Source: Myxococcales bacterium (GTDB lineage: Bacteria > Myxococcota_A > Polyangia > Haliangiales > Haliangiaceae). Taken from it: DNA of 64,000 nt. Position 1 is the first letter of the stretch, and the number at the start of each line of letters is the position of its first letter. The DNA lies in assembly GCA_016707895.1 (NCBI GenBank), contig JADJGV010000011.1, positions 1-64,000 of the forward strand, given 5' to 3'. Below are positions 36,306-46,052 of the stretch, piece by piece. Below the pieces are notes generated by a model. The model saw only the letters and a list, made by a program, of their open reading frames with translations. It was not told the DNA's origin and ran no database searches. A program made the position numbers and the translations under genes.

Positions 36306-36634
36306 TGGCGATCGCCGACGCCGAGCGGCGGCGGATGGTGCCGGCGACCGGCGCGCGGCTGCTGCTGGATCGGCTGGTCGATCACGGCGCGCGGGCCGAC
36401 TATGCCGCCTGGGTGCTGACCGCCGCCGGCGAGCACGCCTACGCCGCGGCGCTGGCCGACGACGGCGAGGTGACGCTGACGCCGGTGGCGGCGCCGGCCG
36501 ACGCCGACGCCGAGGCCGACCTGCGGATGCTGGCGAGGCTGACCGCCCGCGCCGCGCGCAAGCGGGTCGCCGACGGCCTGCCGGCGTGGCCGCCGCGGGT
36601 GCTGCGCTGGCGCGGCGCCGGCCGCGGCGCGTAG
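36305..36634 (+). CDS. Small hypothetical protein downstream of the sulfatase (109 aa)
   Basis: Starts at the TGATG overlap with the sulfatase gene. It encodes 109 residues with no signal peptide or TM helix: a basic N-terminus, a central acidic region (DADAEADLRML) and an Arg-rich C-terminus. I do not recognise it. The coupled start and the continuous G/C-third-position codon pattern support a real gene, perhaps accessory to the sulfatase-like protein. Confidence 0.55.
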   Translation: MAIADAERRRMVPATGARLLLDRLVDHGARADYAAWVLTAAGEHAYAAALADDGEVTLTPVAAPADADAEADLRMLARLTARAARKRVADGLPAWPPRVLRWRGAGRGA

Positions 36635-36741
36635 GCCGCGCCCGGGGCTGCGACCCCGGTGAGGCGCGGCGGCCACGGCGGGCGATGGCGTGTCAGCGCG
36701 CGGCGCCCCCGCCCGGCGCGCGCGTCGGTACCGTGATCGGC

Positions 36742-37782
36742 GTGCGACCCCTGACGACGATCGCGATCCTGGGCGTGGTGGCCGGCGGCGCCGGCGCGAG
36801 CAACGGCTGCGGCTGCGGGCCGATCGCCGGCGCGTACCTGACGCCGCGGGTGGTCGCGCTAGACGGCGACGCCTGGCGGCCGGGCCCGGCGCTGGCGACG
36901 CCGCGGGCGTTCGCGGTGGCGCTGCCGGTCGACGGCGCGCGGTTCGTCGTCGCCGGCGGGTTCACCGCCGATCAGCCCGGCGACGTCGCGTACCGCGCCG
37001 CCAGCGTCGAGCTGTGCGCGGCCGGCGCGGGGTGCGCGCCGCTGGCGCTGGCCCTCGACGACCGCGCCCTCGACGCGCCGCTGCCGTTCGCGGTCGGCGT
37101 GCTGCCCGACGGCACCGCGGTGAGCAGCGCCGGGATCGTGCGCGACGTCGGCGGCGCGCTGCGGGTGCAGCTGGTCCGCCAGCGGGTGGTCCAGCTCGGC
37201 GCCGAGGTCGTGGCCGAGGGCCCGTCGGCGCTGGCGGTGTGGTCGCGCGGCGACGCGGCGCCGCGCGCGATCGCCCTGGCGCCGGGCGCGCGGCTGGTGG
37301 CCGCGGTCGACGATCACCGCGTGCTGGTGGTCACCGACGCCGACCACGCCGCGCTGATCGACGTCCGCGACGGGACCGCCACGCCGACCGCCGGGCCCGG
37401 CATCGCGCCGACCGCGGTCGTGGCGCTCGGCGACGGCGCCGGGCTGGTGTTCGGCGCGCGCGGGGTGCGGCGCTACGACGCCGCCGCGGACGCGTGGCGC
37501 GACGTCGCGGCGCTGGCGGGCGGCGGCTTCACGCCGCTGGGGACGCTAGCCGACGGCGCGCTGGTCGCGACTGGCGATCCCGACGTGCCGATCGACGCGA
37601 CCGCCCCGTCGACCTACCGGCTCTACCGCTACCGCGCGGCCGACGACGCGCTGGTGCCGCTGCCGGCGACCGACGGCTACGACGTCGGCGCCACCTGGCT
37701 CGAGCTGCCCGGCGGCGCGGTGCTGCGCGTCGGCGGCGCCCACGGCCACTTCGACGACGAGGAGACGCTGGCCGCGGGCTGA
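36742..37782 (+). CDS. Predicted exported Kelch/beta-propeller-like protein
   Basis: About 346 aa. A hydrophobic export segment (TTIAILGVVAGGAGASNGC, with Cys at the end, possibly a lipobox variant) is followed by repeated blades of the form DG-x-R-FVVAGG, LPDGTAVSS, DHRVLVVTD, LGDGAGLVFG and LADGALVATGD, reminiscent of Kelch or galactose-oxidase-like propellers. No catalytic site is evident. The start is uncertain: GTG 36742 has a TACCGT hexamer seven bases upstream, while GTG 36733 and ATG 36685 are alternatives. The preceding bases (36635-36741) look non-coding. Confidence 0.62.
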   Translation: MRPLTTIAILGVVAGGAGASNGCGCGPIAGAYLTPRVVALDGDAWRPGPALATPRAFAVALPVDGARFVVAGGFTADQPGDVAYRAASVELCAAGAGCAPLALALDDRALDAPLPFAVGVLPDGTAVSSAGIVRDVGGALRVQLVRQRVVQLGAEVVAEGPSALAVWSRGDAAPRAIALAPGARLVAAVDDHRVLVVTDADHAALIDVRDGTATPTAGPGIAPTAVVALGDGAGLVFGARGVRRYDAAADAWRDVAALAGGGFTPLGTLADGALVATGDPDVPIDATAPSTYRLYRYRAADDALVPLPATDGYDVGATWLELPGGAVLRVGGAHGHFDDEETLAAG

Positions 37783-37849
37783 CGCCCGCGCCGCCGACGC
37801 GCGATTCGATCGGCCCGCCGAGGGAGGTGCGGCGAGCACCGCCTGGCGC

Positions 37850-38680
37850 TCAGTCGTCGTCGTCGTCGAAGTAGACCGGCTCCCAGCGCTCCTGCGACGC
37901 CGGGCACAGCGAGCGGTAGCTGCAGCGGTCGCACCACGGGCCGGGGTTGGTGCGCGGGCCGTCGTCGATCGCCAGCGCCGCGGCCTCGATGTTGTCGAGC
38001 ACCGACGGCGCCAGCCGATCGGCGATCTCGGCGGCGGCCACCGGCGGCGACCACTCGACCGCGCGCTCGGCCACCCAGTGCAGGCCCAGCCAGAACGTGC
38101 GCGCCGACTTCCACCACGCCGCCGACAGCACCAGGTAGCCCTCGAGCTGATCGCGCATCGACGTGCCCGGCACCCGCCGGCCGGTCTTGTGATCGACCAC
38201 CGCGAGGTGCTCGTCGTCGTACAGGTACGCCGCGTCGACGACGCCGCGGTAGAACGCGTCGCCGCTGTAGAACTGGGTCGGGGTCAGGTCCTCGCGCACC
38301 GCCAGCGAGTACTCGACGAACTGCCGCAGCACGCGGCGCTGCCGGCGGAAGCGGTTGATGCGCTCGGTGAACGGCGCCACCCCGGCGGTCAGCGCGTCGT
38401 AGCGGTGCAGCTCGTGCTCGTCGGTGAGATCGGCGCGGGCCTTGGCCGCGGCCTCGGTGGGCGGCGTGCCCTGCAGCGCGTGCTCGAGCGCGACGTGGAT
38501 GGCCTTGCCGATCCGCGCCTCGGGCATGACCTCGGGCTCCGGCACCTTCTCGACGTAGCGGAAGTGGAACAGCCGCGGGCAGCGCAGCGCGGTCGACACC
38601 TTGGAGGCGGACCACGGAGCGTGGATGAGCGCGCGCGTCGACGGCAAGGGACCCCGACGACGACCGTAGCACGCCGCCAC
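37850..38680 (-). CDS. PD-(D/E)XK nuclease with Cas4/AddB-like Fe-S cysteines
   Basis: About 276 aa of RecB/Cas4-family nuclease: WSASKVSTALRCPRLFHF (first cluster Cys), GKAIHVALEHAL, the catalytic core VVDAAYLYDDEHLAVVDHKTGRR (D...DHK) and a C-terminal C-x2-C-x5-C (CDRCSYRSLCPAS) that would complete a 4Fe-4S site. It ends in an Asp run. No cas genes or helicase are adjacent, so it is a solo PDDEXK_1 protein, perhaps in DNA repair. Start uncertain: GTG at 38680 or 38686. Confidence 0.82.
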   Translation of the reverse strand: MAACYGRRRGPLPSTRALIHAPWSASKVSTALRCPRLFHFRYVEKVPEPEVMPEARIGKAIHVALEHALQGTPPTEAAAKARADLTDEHELHRYDALTAGVAPFTERINRFRRQRRVLRQFVEYSLAVREDLTPTQFYSGDAFYRGVVDAAYLYDDEHLAVVDHKTGRRVPGTSMRDQLEGYLVLSAAWWKSARTFWLGLHWVAERAVEWSPPVAAAEIADRLAPSVLDNIEAAALAIDDGPRTNPGPWCDRCSYRSLCPASQERWEPVYFDDDDD

Positions 38681-38693
38681 GAACACCGAAAAC

Positions 38694-38722
38694 TTGCCCG
38701 GCCTCCCGGCGGGCCGTACCAC
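38694..38722 (+). promoter_or_regulatory. Candidate promoter for the zinc-ribbon protein gene
   Basis: TTGCCC (38694-38699), a 17-base spacer and TACCAC (38717-38722), ten bases before the ATG at 38733. The predicted leader would be only a few bases. Confidence 0.35.
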
Positions 38723-38732
38723 CGATCCCACG

Positions 38733-39269
38733 ATGGTACCGCCGGCCCACGAGTGCGATGTCTGCCACGCCAAGGTCCACGAGCTGCGGCGCGGCCGCTG
38801 CTGGGGCTGCTACGCCCGGTGGGTCGACAGCCGGCCGGTGGGCGCGGGCGCCCGCTGCGTCACCTGCCTCGAGCGGCGCCGGCGCCTGCTGCGCTCGGTC
38901 GAGCTGCTCGGCGGGTGGCACCCGATGTGCTTCTCGTGCCACGGCCAGGTGCAGACGCTCGAGCCGATGCCGACCACGGTGGCCGACCTGCGGGTCGCGC
39001 TGACCCGCGAGCGCCGCGCCACCGACCGCCGCGTCGGCAAGAGCGACACCCGGGTGTTCCAGTACGAGCGCCGCGTCGGGCAACGCCGCGAGCTGCGCGA
39101 CGGCGAGTGGGTGTCGATCGACGACGAGATGATCGTCGAGATGAGCATCGAGGGCGACGACCTCGGCCCGGTCAAGCCGGTCGCGGTGATCGCCGCGATG
39201 CCGATGGCCAGCGCCGGCGACAACGACTTCGAGGACCTCACCCGGATCCTCGAGCGCGTCGCGCTGTAG
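38733..39269 (+). CDS. Multi-CxxC zinc-ribbon-like protein
   Basis: A 178-aa protein with four CxxC pairs in its first 75 residues (CDVC, CWGC, CVTC, CFSC), enough for two zinc sites. This is followed by a charged helical region rich in Arg (RERRATDRRVGK) and an acidic C-terminal part (DDEMIVEMSIEGDD). No known enzyme motif. It may bind nucleic acid or protein through the ribbons. It is divergent from the Fe-S nuclease gene across about 50 bases. Confidence 0.72.
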   Translation: MVPPAHECDVCHAKVHELRRGRCWGCYARWVDSRPVGAGARCVTCLERRRRLLRSVELLGGWHPMCFSCHGQVQTLEPMPTTVADLRVALTRERRATDRRVGKSDTRVFQYERRVGQRRELRDGEWVSIDDEMIVEMSIEGDDLGPVKPVAVIAAMPMASAGDNDFEDLTRILERVAL

Positions 39270-39295
39270 CGCGCGCGTGGGGCGCGCGTGGGTGG

Positions 39296-40534
39296 CTAGC
39301 GCGTTGGCGCCGGCGTCGGCGCCGGGCGGGGCGCCGGCCGCGGGGTCGGCTTGGGCGTCGACGGACGGGCCGGCGGCCGCGCGGGCGCGTACACGCCCGC
39401 CGGGCCGCTGACAGCCCCGGACTGCTTGGTGAACGCCATCGAGCCCAGCGCGCCGAGGCCGACCACCACGCCGACCGGCAGCACGTCGGACAGCCGGCGG
39501 CCCTTGGTGGTCACGGTGACCAGCGCGCCCTTCTGGGTCACGGTCGCAGTGAACTTGCCGTCGCCGGTGAGCTCGTTGACCGCGGCGAGGATCTGGTCCT
39601 TGTGCTTGATCGCGTCGTCGAGCTCGGGCGACGTGCCGGCGTAGCTCGGCAGCGCCGCGACCGCCAGCTCGACCAGGCCGCGCGGCGCCACGTGGGCGGC
39701 GCGCATCAGCTCGATCCAGCCCTCGGACGCCAGCTTGATCCGCGCCGCGAACGCCGCGTCCTTGGCCTGGTACACCCAGCCCACGCCGGTGGCGCTGGCG
39801 CTGACGATCGCCAGCGTGTGCTGCGCGATCAGATCGCGGCCGAAGCTGGCGTTGACCTGCGCCGCCAGCGCGGTCGCCGCGGCCGCCGACGGCTTGGACG
39901 CCAGCGCGAAGAACGGCCGCTGGTCGAGCACCGTCGCGATCTGCGCCCACGCCGAGCCCTTGGCCCGCGGCGCCGGCTTCCAGGCGTCGGCCAGCCGCGG
40001 CGCGATCAGGTCGCGCTGCCCGGCCAGGAGCGTGCCGTCCTTGGTCAGGCCGATCAGCATGCCGTCGGGCGTCGCACCCGCGACCCGGCCGTCGATCGTC
40101 TCGGGCTTGCCGCCCATCGGCTGCACCAGCCGCTGCGGCAGGTCGGCGGCGAACTTGCCGCGCACCACCACCACGAAGTCCGGCACGCCGGCGCCGCGCA
40201 TCCGCGCGAAGGCGGTGAGCGACGTCAGGTCGCTGGTCAGGTCGATGCCGATCAGGTTCTTGATCATCGCCCGCCCGCCCTCGACCTGGGTCTGCGCGGT
40301 GCGCAGGCCGGCGGCCAGCTCGGCGTTCTGCTTGATCAGCGGATCGTCGGCCAGCTTCTGCCAGGTCGGGTAGTTGTCGATGACCGTGGGCTGCAGATCG
40401 ACGTGCACCACCAGATCGGCGTCATCGACCGCGTAGGCGAGCGCGGCGTCGGCGGCCGGCGCCTTCGGGTTGGGCTTGATGGTGAAGCTGGTGAGCGCCA
40501 TGATCATGGCGAGGATCGGTTCCCACAGGTTCAT
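39296..40534 (-). CDS. Secreted or membrane hypothetical protein with Pro-rich tail (412 aa)
   Basis: N-terminal hydrophobic segment (LWEPILAMIMALTSF), then an extracytoplasmic alpha/beta region beginning YAVDDADLVVHVDLQP, with AMIKNLIGIDLTSD and VVVVRGKFA, in the style of DUF3352-like proteins. A hydrophobic helix (VLPVGVVVGLGALGSMAF) and a Pro/Arg/Thr-rich tail end the protein. I do not recognise the family with confidence. An AAGGAG Shine-Dalgarno lies about eight bases before the ATG at 40534, fixing the start. Confidence 0.7.
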   Translation of the reverse strand: MNLWEPILAMIMALTSFTIKPNPKAPAADAALAYAVDDADLVVHVDLQPTVIDNYPTWQKLADDPLIKQNAELAAGLRTAQTQVEGGRAMIKNLIGIDLTSDLTSLTAFARMRGAGVPDFVVVVRGKFAADLPQRLVQPMGGKPETIDGRVAGATPDGMLIGLTKDGTLLAGQRDLIAPRLADAWKPAPRAKGSAWAQIATVLDQRPFFALASKPSAAAATALAAQVNASFGRDLIAQHTLAIVSASATGVGWVYQAKDAAFAARIKLASEGWIELMRAAHVAPRGLVELAVAALPSYAGTSPELDDAIKHKDQILAAVNELTGDGKFTATVTQKGALVTVTTKGRRLSDVLPVGVVVGLGALGSMAFTKQSGAVSGPAGVYAPARPPARPSTPKPTPRPAPRPAPTPAPTR

Positions 40535-40793
40535 CGGTGACTCCTTGGTCGACGGTGTAACACCTCGGCGCGATCGGATCGATCGAGGAAAAATTGCAAC
40601 CACGGTCGTCGATCATTTGCGTCGCTGTCCTCGACGATTTTTTTCCAGCATGTCAAGACTGGTAGCGTCGGGCGTCTTGGCTAGGATGACCAAGCCTCGA
40701 GCGCTGGGCTCGAGCGAGCGACGACGACGACCGAACGGCCAGGGGGAATGGCCACCGCCATCACGCGGGGGATTCTTCCCAGGGGGACTCACG
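40535..40793. promoter_or_regulatory. Divergent intergenic region between the Pro-tail protein and HARE-HTH genes
   Basis: Contains T-rich runs (near 40590 and a T7 near 40639) unusual for this DNA. On the + strand CTGGTA (40659-40664) and TAGGAT (40682-40687) with a 17-base spacer form a possible promoter. It would leave a leader of about 100 bases ending in a GGGGG ribosome-binding tract before the HARE-HTH start. No ORF is supported here. Confidence 0.35.
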
Positions 40794-41132
40794 ATGAGCA
40801 CGCTAACCGTGGTTGAGGAGATTCTCAGGACCTCGGGCGCGCCGATCTCGGTGCGCGAGATCGTCGAGCGCGCGGGCGCGCGGCTGCCGAGCAAGTCCAA
40901 GACTCCCGACACCGTGGTGGCGCGCGACCTCGCGATGGACATCAAGCGCCAGGGCGACCAGTCGCGCTTCGTGCGCACCTCGCCCGGCCGCTACACGCTG
41001 CGCGAGCTGGTCGCGGCCGCCGCGCCCGAGGCCACCCCGATCGCCGCCACCGCGCTCAAGCAAGAGCGCGCCGCCACGCTGCCGGCCAAGCGCAGCGACC
41101 GCCCGGGCACGACCGTCAGCTCGGTTGGCTGA
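40794..41132 (+). CDS. HARE-HTH domain protein (112 aa)
   Basis: Residues 1-75 match the HARE-HTH winged helix (VVEEILRTSGAPISVREIVERAG, ARDLAMDIKRQG, RFVRTSPGRYTLREL), found in the RNA polymerase delta subunit and in restriction and chromatin proteins. The remaining 35 residues are Ala/Thr/Lys-rich and probably disordered. This is a stand-alone DNA- or polymerase-binding regulator candidate. A CCAGGGGGACT ribosome-binding region precedes the ATG. Confidence 0.82.
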   Translation: MSTLTVVEEILRTSGAPISVREIVERAGARLPSKSKTPDTVVARDLAMDIKRQGDQSRFVRTSPGRYTLRELVAAAAPEATPIAATALKQERAATLPAKRSDRPGTTVSSVG

Positions 41133-41157
41133 GCGGGGCGTTCGCAACGCCCCTGCG

Positions 41158-41457
41158 CTACCCGCCGGCCAGCGGGGCCAGCAGGTAGAGCGTGTCGCCG
41201 TCGGCCAGCGCGCGGCCGCCGTGCTCGTCGACCGGGCAGCGCTCGCCGTTCCACATCAGCGTGTGGGCCAGGTGCGGGCTGTGGGCCAGCGCGGCGGCCA
41301 GCGGCAGGCGGTAGCGGTCGCCGTCGGCGACCAGCTGCGCCAGCGTGGTGCCCGGCGCCAGCGCGACCCGCTCGTCGACGTCGTACCAGCCGTCGCCGAT
41401 CCGCCCGCGGATCAGCACGTGGACGGTGATCGTGTCCTTGCGCTTGCCGAACCACAT
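41158..41457 (-). CDS. MoaD/ThiS-like beta-grasp protein next to AOR
   Basis: A 99-aa protein with the beta-grasp pattern of MoaD/ThiS (TITVHVLIRGRIG, APGTTLAQLVADG, GRALADGDTLYLLAPLAGG) ending exactly in Gly-Gly, the C-terminus that is adenylated and thiocarboxylated in sulfur-carrier proteins. It starts four bases after the aldehyde:ferredoxin oxidoreductase gene, an arrangement seen for many AOR-family genes. It probably supplies sulfur for the tungstopterin cofactor. Confidence 0.82.
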   Translation of the reverse strand: MWFGKRKDTITVHVLIRGRIGDGWYDVDERVALAPGTTLAQLVADGDRYRLPLAAALAHSPHLAHTLMWNGERCPVDEHGGRALADGDTLYLLAPLAGG

Positions 41458-41461
41458 CGCG

Positions 41462-43495
<2,034 letters not shown>

Positions 43496-43530
43496 GCGGC
43501 TATTGTGTGCGCTGGTCCGCCGGGTGGGAA
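43496..43530 (-). promoter_or_regulatory. AOR promoter, leaderless geometry
   Basis: Minus strand: TTCCCA (43530-43525), a 17-base spacer, CACAAT (43507-43502), six bases, then the GTG start codon at 43495. On the opposite strand TATGCT (43548-43553) sits seven bases before the ATG of the Gly-rich lipoprotein gene and may be its -10. Confidence 0.45.
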
Positions 43531-43560
43531 GCGGCCACGGTCTGGCATATGCTGTGCGCC

Positions 43561-44874
43561 ATGCTGCGGTCCGCCCTCGTCTTGTCGCTCGTGTCGGCGG
43601 CGGGATGCACGTTCTCGCCGGCCGGCGGTGACGACGGCGTGTGCACGCCCGGCTGCGACGGCGTCGAGCTCACCACCTGCCCGGCCGGCGCGACCGGCGC
43701 GCCGGTGATCGAGACCTGCGGCGAGGTCTGCGTGGCGACGCCGGCGCCCCACTGCGGGCGGTGGATGCCGTCGAACCTCGACGCCGCGACGCTCGATCCG
43801 CTCATGACCGCGGCCACCGCGTCGCTGGCGTTGCCGGGCGGCGCGGACTACACGTTCAACACCGACACCGGCGCCTTGCGCATCGCCGGCACCGGCGTCG
43901 AGGTGCCGCGGCTCGGCACCGCGTTCGCGCTGCTCGAGCCCAAGATGGCGGTGCTGGTGGTCGACGACTTCACGCTGCCCGCCGGCGTCACGCTGTCCGG
44001 CACCGGCACGCGCGCGCTGATCGTCGTGGCCGAGGGCGACATCGAGCTCGACGGCGTGCTCGATTTCGGCCCCGGCTGCGTGCTCGGCGCCGAGGGTGAC
44101 ACCCAGCGCTGCGCCGGCCCCGGCGGCGGCAACGGCGGCAAGATGGGTACCGTCGCGCAGGGCTGCGCCGGCGGCCACAACGGCGCCGGCGAGGGTGGCG
44201 GCGCGGGCGGCGGCTTCGGCACCAAGGGTGGCCTCGGCGGCGCCGGATCGAGCCAGGCCACCGCCGACGAGCTGGACAACTGCGGCAACACCGCGGCCAA
44301 CCCGCTGGTGCCGCTGATCGGCGGCAGCGGCGGCGGCGCCGGCGCGATGATGAGCATGGCCAGCGGCGGCGGTGGCGGCGGCGCGGTACAGCTGTCGGCG
44401 TTCGGGCGGCTGCGGCTGGCCGGGACCTCGGTCGATCGCGCGACGATCTATGTCGGCGGCGCCGGCGGCCAGGGCTCGAGCGGCAACCACGGCGGCGGCG
44501 GCGGCGGCGCGGGCGGCGGCATCTTGCTCGAGGGCGCCACCGTCGAGCTGGTCGAGGCCGCGCTGATCGCCAGCGGCGGCGGCGGCGGCGGCGGCCGCGG
44601 CGGGCAGCCCGGCAGCGACGGCCGCATCGACGGCGGCGTGGCCGCGGGGGGGACCAGCACCGGCGGCGCCGGTGACGGCGGCGACGGCGCGGTCAACGCC
44701 AGCCCCGCCGAGAACGGCGCGGCGGGCGGCGGCGGCTCCGGCATCGACGGCGGCGGCGGCGGCGGCGGCGGCCTGGGGCGGATCCGGATCAACACGACGT
44801 CGGGTCAGTTCACGGTGCCGACCGCGACGCTGACCCAGGGCGTGCTGTCGACCGGTCGCATCCCCGGCGTGTGA
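43561..44874 (+). CDS. Gly-rich surface lipoprotein
   Basis: A 437-aa lipoprotein: signal peptide with lipobox (SLVSAAGC, Cys about 15), a Cys-containing region (CTPGC, TCPAG, TCGEVC, HCG), a beta-rich domain (residues about 85-190), then long Gly-rich blocks (GGGGGGAVQL, GGGGGGAGGGILL, GGGGGGGGRGG) alternating with beta strands such as VELVEAALIA. This looks like a surface-exposed parallel beta structure with Gly turns. The ATG at 43561 gives the best signal peptide; an ATG at 43549 is in frame. Confidence 0.7.
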   Translation: MLRSALVLSLVSAAGCTFSPAGGDDGVCTPGCDGVELTTCPAGATGAPVIETCGEVCVATPAPHCGRWMPSNLDAATLDPLMTAATASLALPGGADYTFNTDTGALRIAGTGVEVPRLGTAFALLEPKMAVLVVDDFTLPAGVTLSGTGTRALIVVAEGDIELDGVLDFGPGCVLGAEGDTQRCAGPGGGNGGKMGTVAQGCAGGHNGAGEGGGAGGGFGTKGGLGGAGSSQATADELDNCGNTAANPLVPLIGGSGGGAGAMMSMASGGGGGGAVQLSAFGRLRLAGTSVDRATIYVGGAGGQGSSGNHGGGGGGAGGGILLEGATVELVEAALIASGGGGGGGRGGQPGSDGRIDGGVAAGGTSTGGAGDGGDGAVNASPAENGAAGGGGSGIDGGGGGGGGLGRIRINTTSGQFTVPTATLTQGVLSTGRIPGV

Positions 44875-44905
44875 GCCGACGCGATCGCGCGCTGGATGAA
44901 CGCGC

Positions 44906-45802
44906 TCATCGCGCGGGCGCGAGGTCGATGCGCGCGGCCTTGCGCAGCTCGGTCAACGCCTGCGCGCGCGCGACCTGCGCGGCCTCGTCGCCGAGCCGCA
45001 GCTCGATCGCCGGCCGGGCCCGCTCGAGCGTCTGCTCGTCGTCGCGCTGGCGATCGATCACGCGGACGATCCAGAAGCGGCCGCCCGGCCCGTCGATCAC
45101 GCCGCTGGTGGCGCCGACCGCCATGCCCGGCAGGGTCGTCGACCACGCCGGCGGTAGCTGGTTCCACGCCAGGTAGCCGACGTCCCACGGCGTCGTGCCC
45201 GGGGGCGCGTTGAGCACCCGCTGCGCGACCGCCTCGAACGTCGCGCCGCCAGCGAGCTCGGCGGCGGCGGCGGTGGCCTTGGCGCGATCGCGGAACAAGA
45301 TCTGCCAGACGTGGACCCGCGTGCGGATCTCGTCGACGTGCTGGTCGTAGAACGTCTGCACCGCCGCCGGCGCCACCACCGCGCGCGCGGCCAGATCCTT
45401 GTCGAACAGCGCGGCGAGCCGCTGCCGGCGCACGCTGGCCAGCTGCGCGTCGAGCTTGGCCAGCTCGTCCTTGAAGGCGGGGTCGGCGTCGAGCCCCAGC
45501 GCCACCGCGCGCTGCGCCGCCAGCTCCTGATCGATCAGCCCGGCCAGCACCCGGCCGCGATCGGGCGTCACGCCCGAGCCGCCGCCGTGCGGGCTCTCGG
45601 CGCGCGCCGCGGTCGCCATCGCCAGCGCCAGCTCGGCCGCGCCGATCGCGACGCCGTTCACCGTCGCCGGCGCCGCCGCCGCGGCCGGCGTGGAGGTGCG
45701 CGCGCCACCGCCCGTCGCCCAGCTCGGCGGCTTCTCATCACAGCCCGCCGCCAGCCCCACCGTCAGCATCAACAAGATCCCACGTCGCGTCAGATCGTGC
45801 AC
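44906..45802 (-). CDS. PpiC/SurA-like peptidyl-prolyl isomerase lipoprotein
   Basis: A 298-aa periplasmic foldase: lipobox MLTVGLAAGC, a SurA_N-like helical region (LIDQELAAQRAVALGLDAD) and a parvulin domain (VHVWQILFRDRAKA, GATFEAVAQRV, DVGYLAWNQLP, GVIDGPGGRFWIVRVIDRQ). It could fold the outer-membrane cytochrome or the lipoprotein encoded nearby. GTG start at 45802 chosen: CAGGTT ends six bases upstream and TTGCCG lies 18 bases further, again a leaderless arrangement. The longer frame to 45841 is less likely. Confidence 0.83.
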   Translation of the reverse strand: MHDLTRRGILLMLTVGLAAGCDEKPPSWATGGGARTSTPAAAAAPATVNGVAIGAAELALAMATAARAESPHGGGSGVTPDRGRVLAGLIDQELAAQRAVALGLDADPAFKDELAKLDAQLASVRRQRLAALFDKDLAARAVVAPAAVQTFYDQHVDEIRTRVHVWQILFRDRAKATAAAAELAGGATFEAVAQRVLNAPPGTTPWDVGYLAWNQLPPAWSTTLPGMAVGATSGVIDGPGGRFWIVRVIDRQRDDEQTLERARPAIELRLGDEAAQVARAQALTELRKAARIDLAPAR

Positions 45803-45838
45803 GGCGCCAACCTGCCACGCCGCCGCCGCGACCGGCAA
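45803..45838 (-). promoter_or_regulatory. PpiC-type lipoprotein promoter, leaderless geometry
   Basis: Minus strand: TTGCCG (45838-45833), an 18-base spacer, CAGGTT (45814-45809), six bases, then GTG at 45802. The -10 is weak; the call rests on spacing shared with other genes in the window. Confidence 0.35.
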
Positions 45839-45996
45839 CACCGCCGCCCTTCGCCATCACCGAAAACCAGCGAGGCCGCCTCCCGGCGACCTCGCTCGAA
45901 CTCCGTGTCAGCGCTCGCTCAGGTTCACGTCGCTCAACCCGCCCCACCGCCGCGGATCACCCAGGAGGCGGGCGGACAGCCGTCGCGGTGGGGAGG

Positions 45997-46045
45997 CTCG
46001 CCGGGGGCATGACCCCGGCGAGGGGAGGCGCGGCGACGCGCCTCC
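45997..46045 (-). terminator. Two GC hairpins downstream of the decaheme cytochrome gene
   Basis: Hairpin A: 10-base perfect arms 45997-46006 and 46013-46022 around a 6-base loop. Hairpin B: 9-base perfect arms 46024-46032 and 46037-46045 around a 4-base loop. On the minus strand hairpin B begins eight bases after the cytochrome stop codon. No U-tract follows, so it may block 3' decay as well as or instead of acting as an intrinsic terminator. Confidence 0.55.
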
Positions 46046-46052
46046 CTGCAAT

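Noticed and set aside
37850..38680. Reading the Cas4-like nuclease as part of a CRISPR-Cas locus
   Set aside because: No cas1/cas2, effector genes or repeat-spacer array anywhere in the window.
44340..44790. GGC-rich runs that look like a DNA repeat array
   Set aside because: They encode Gly-rich stretches of the lipoprotein with irregular spacing; no direct repeat unit or spacer structure typical of CRISPR or a mobile element.
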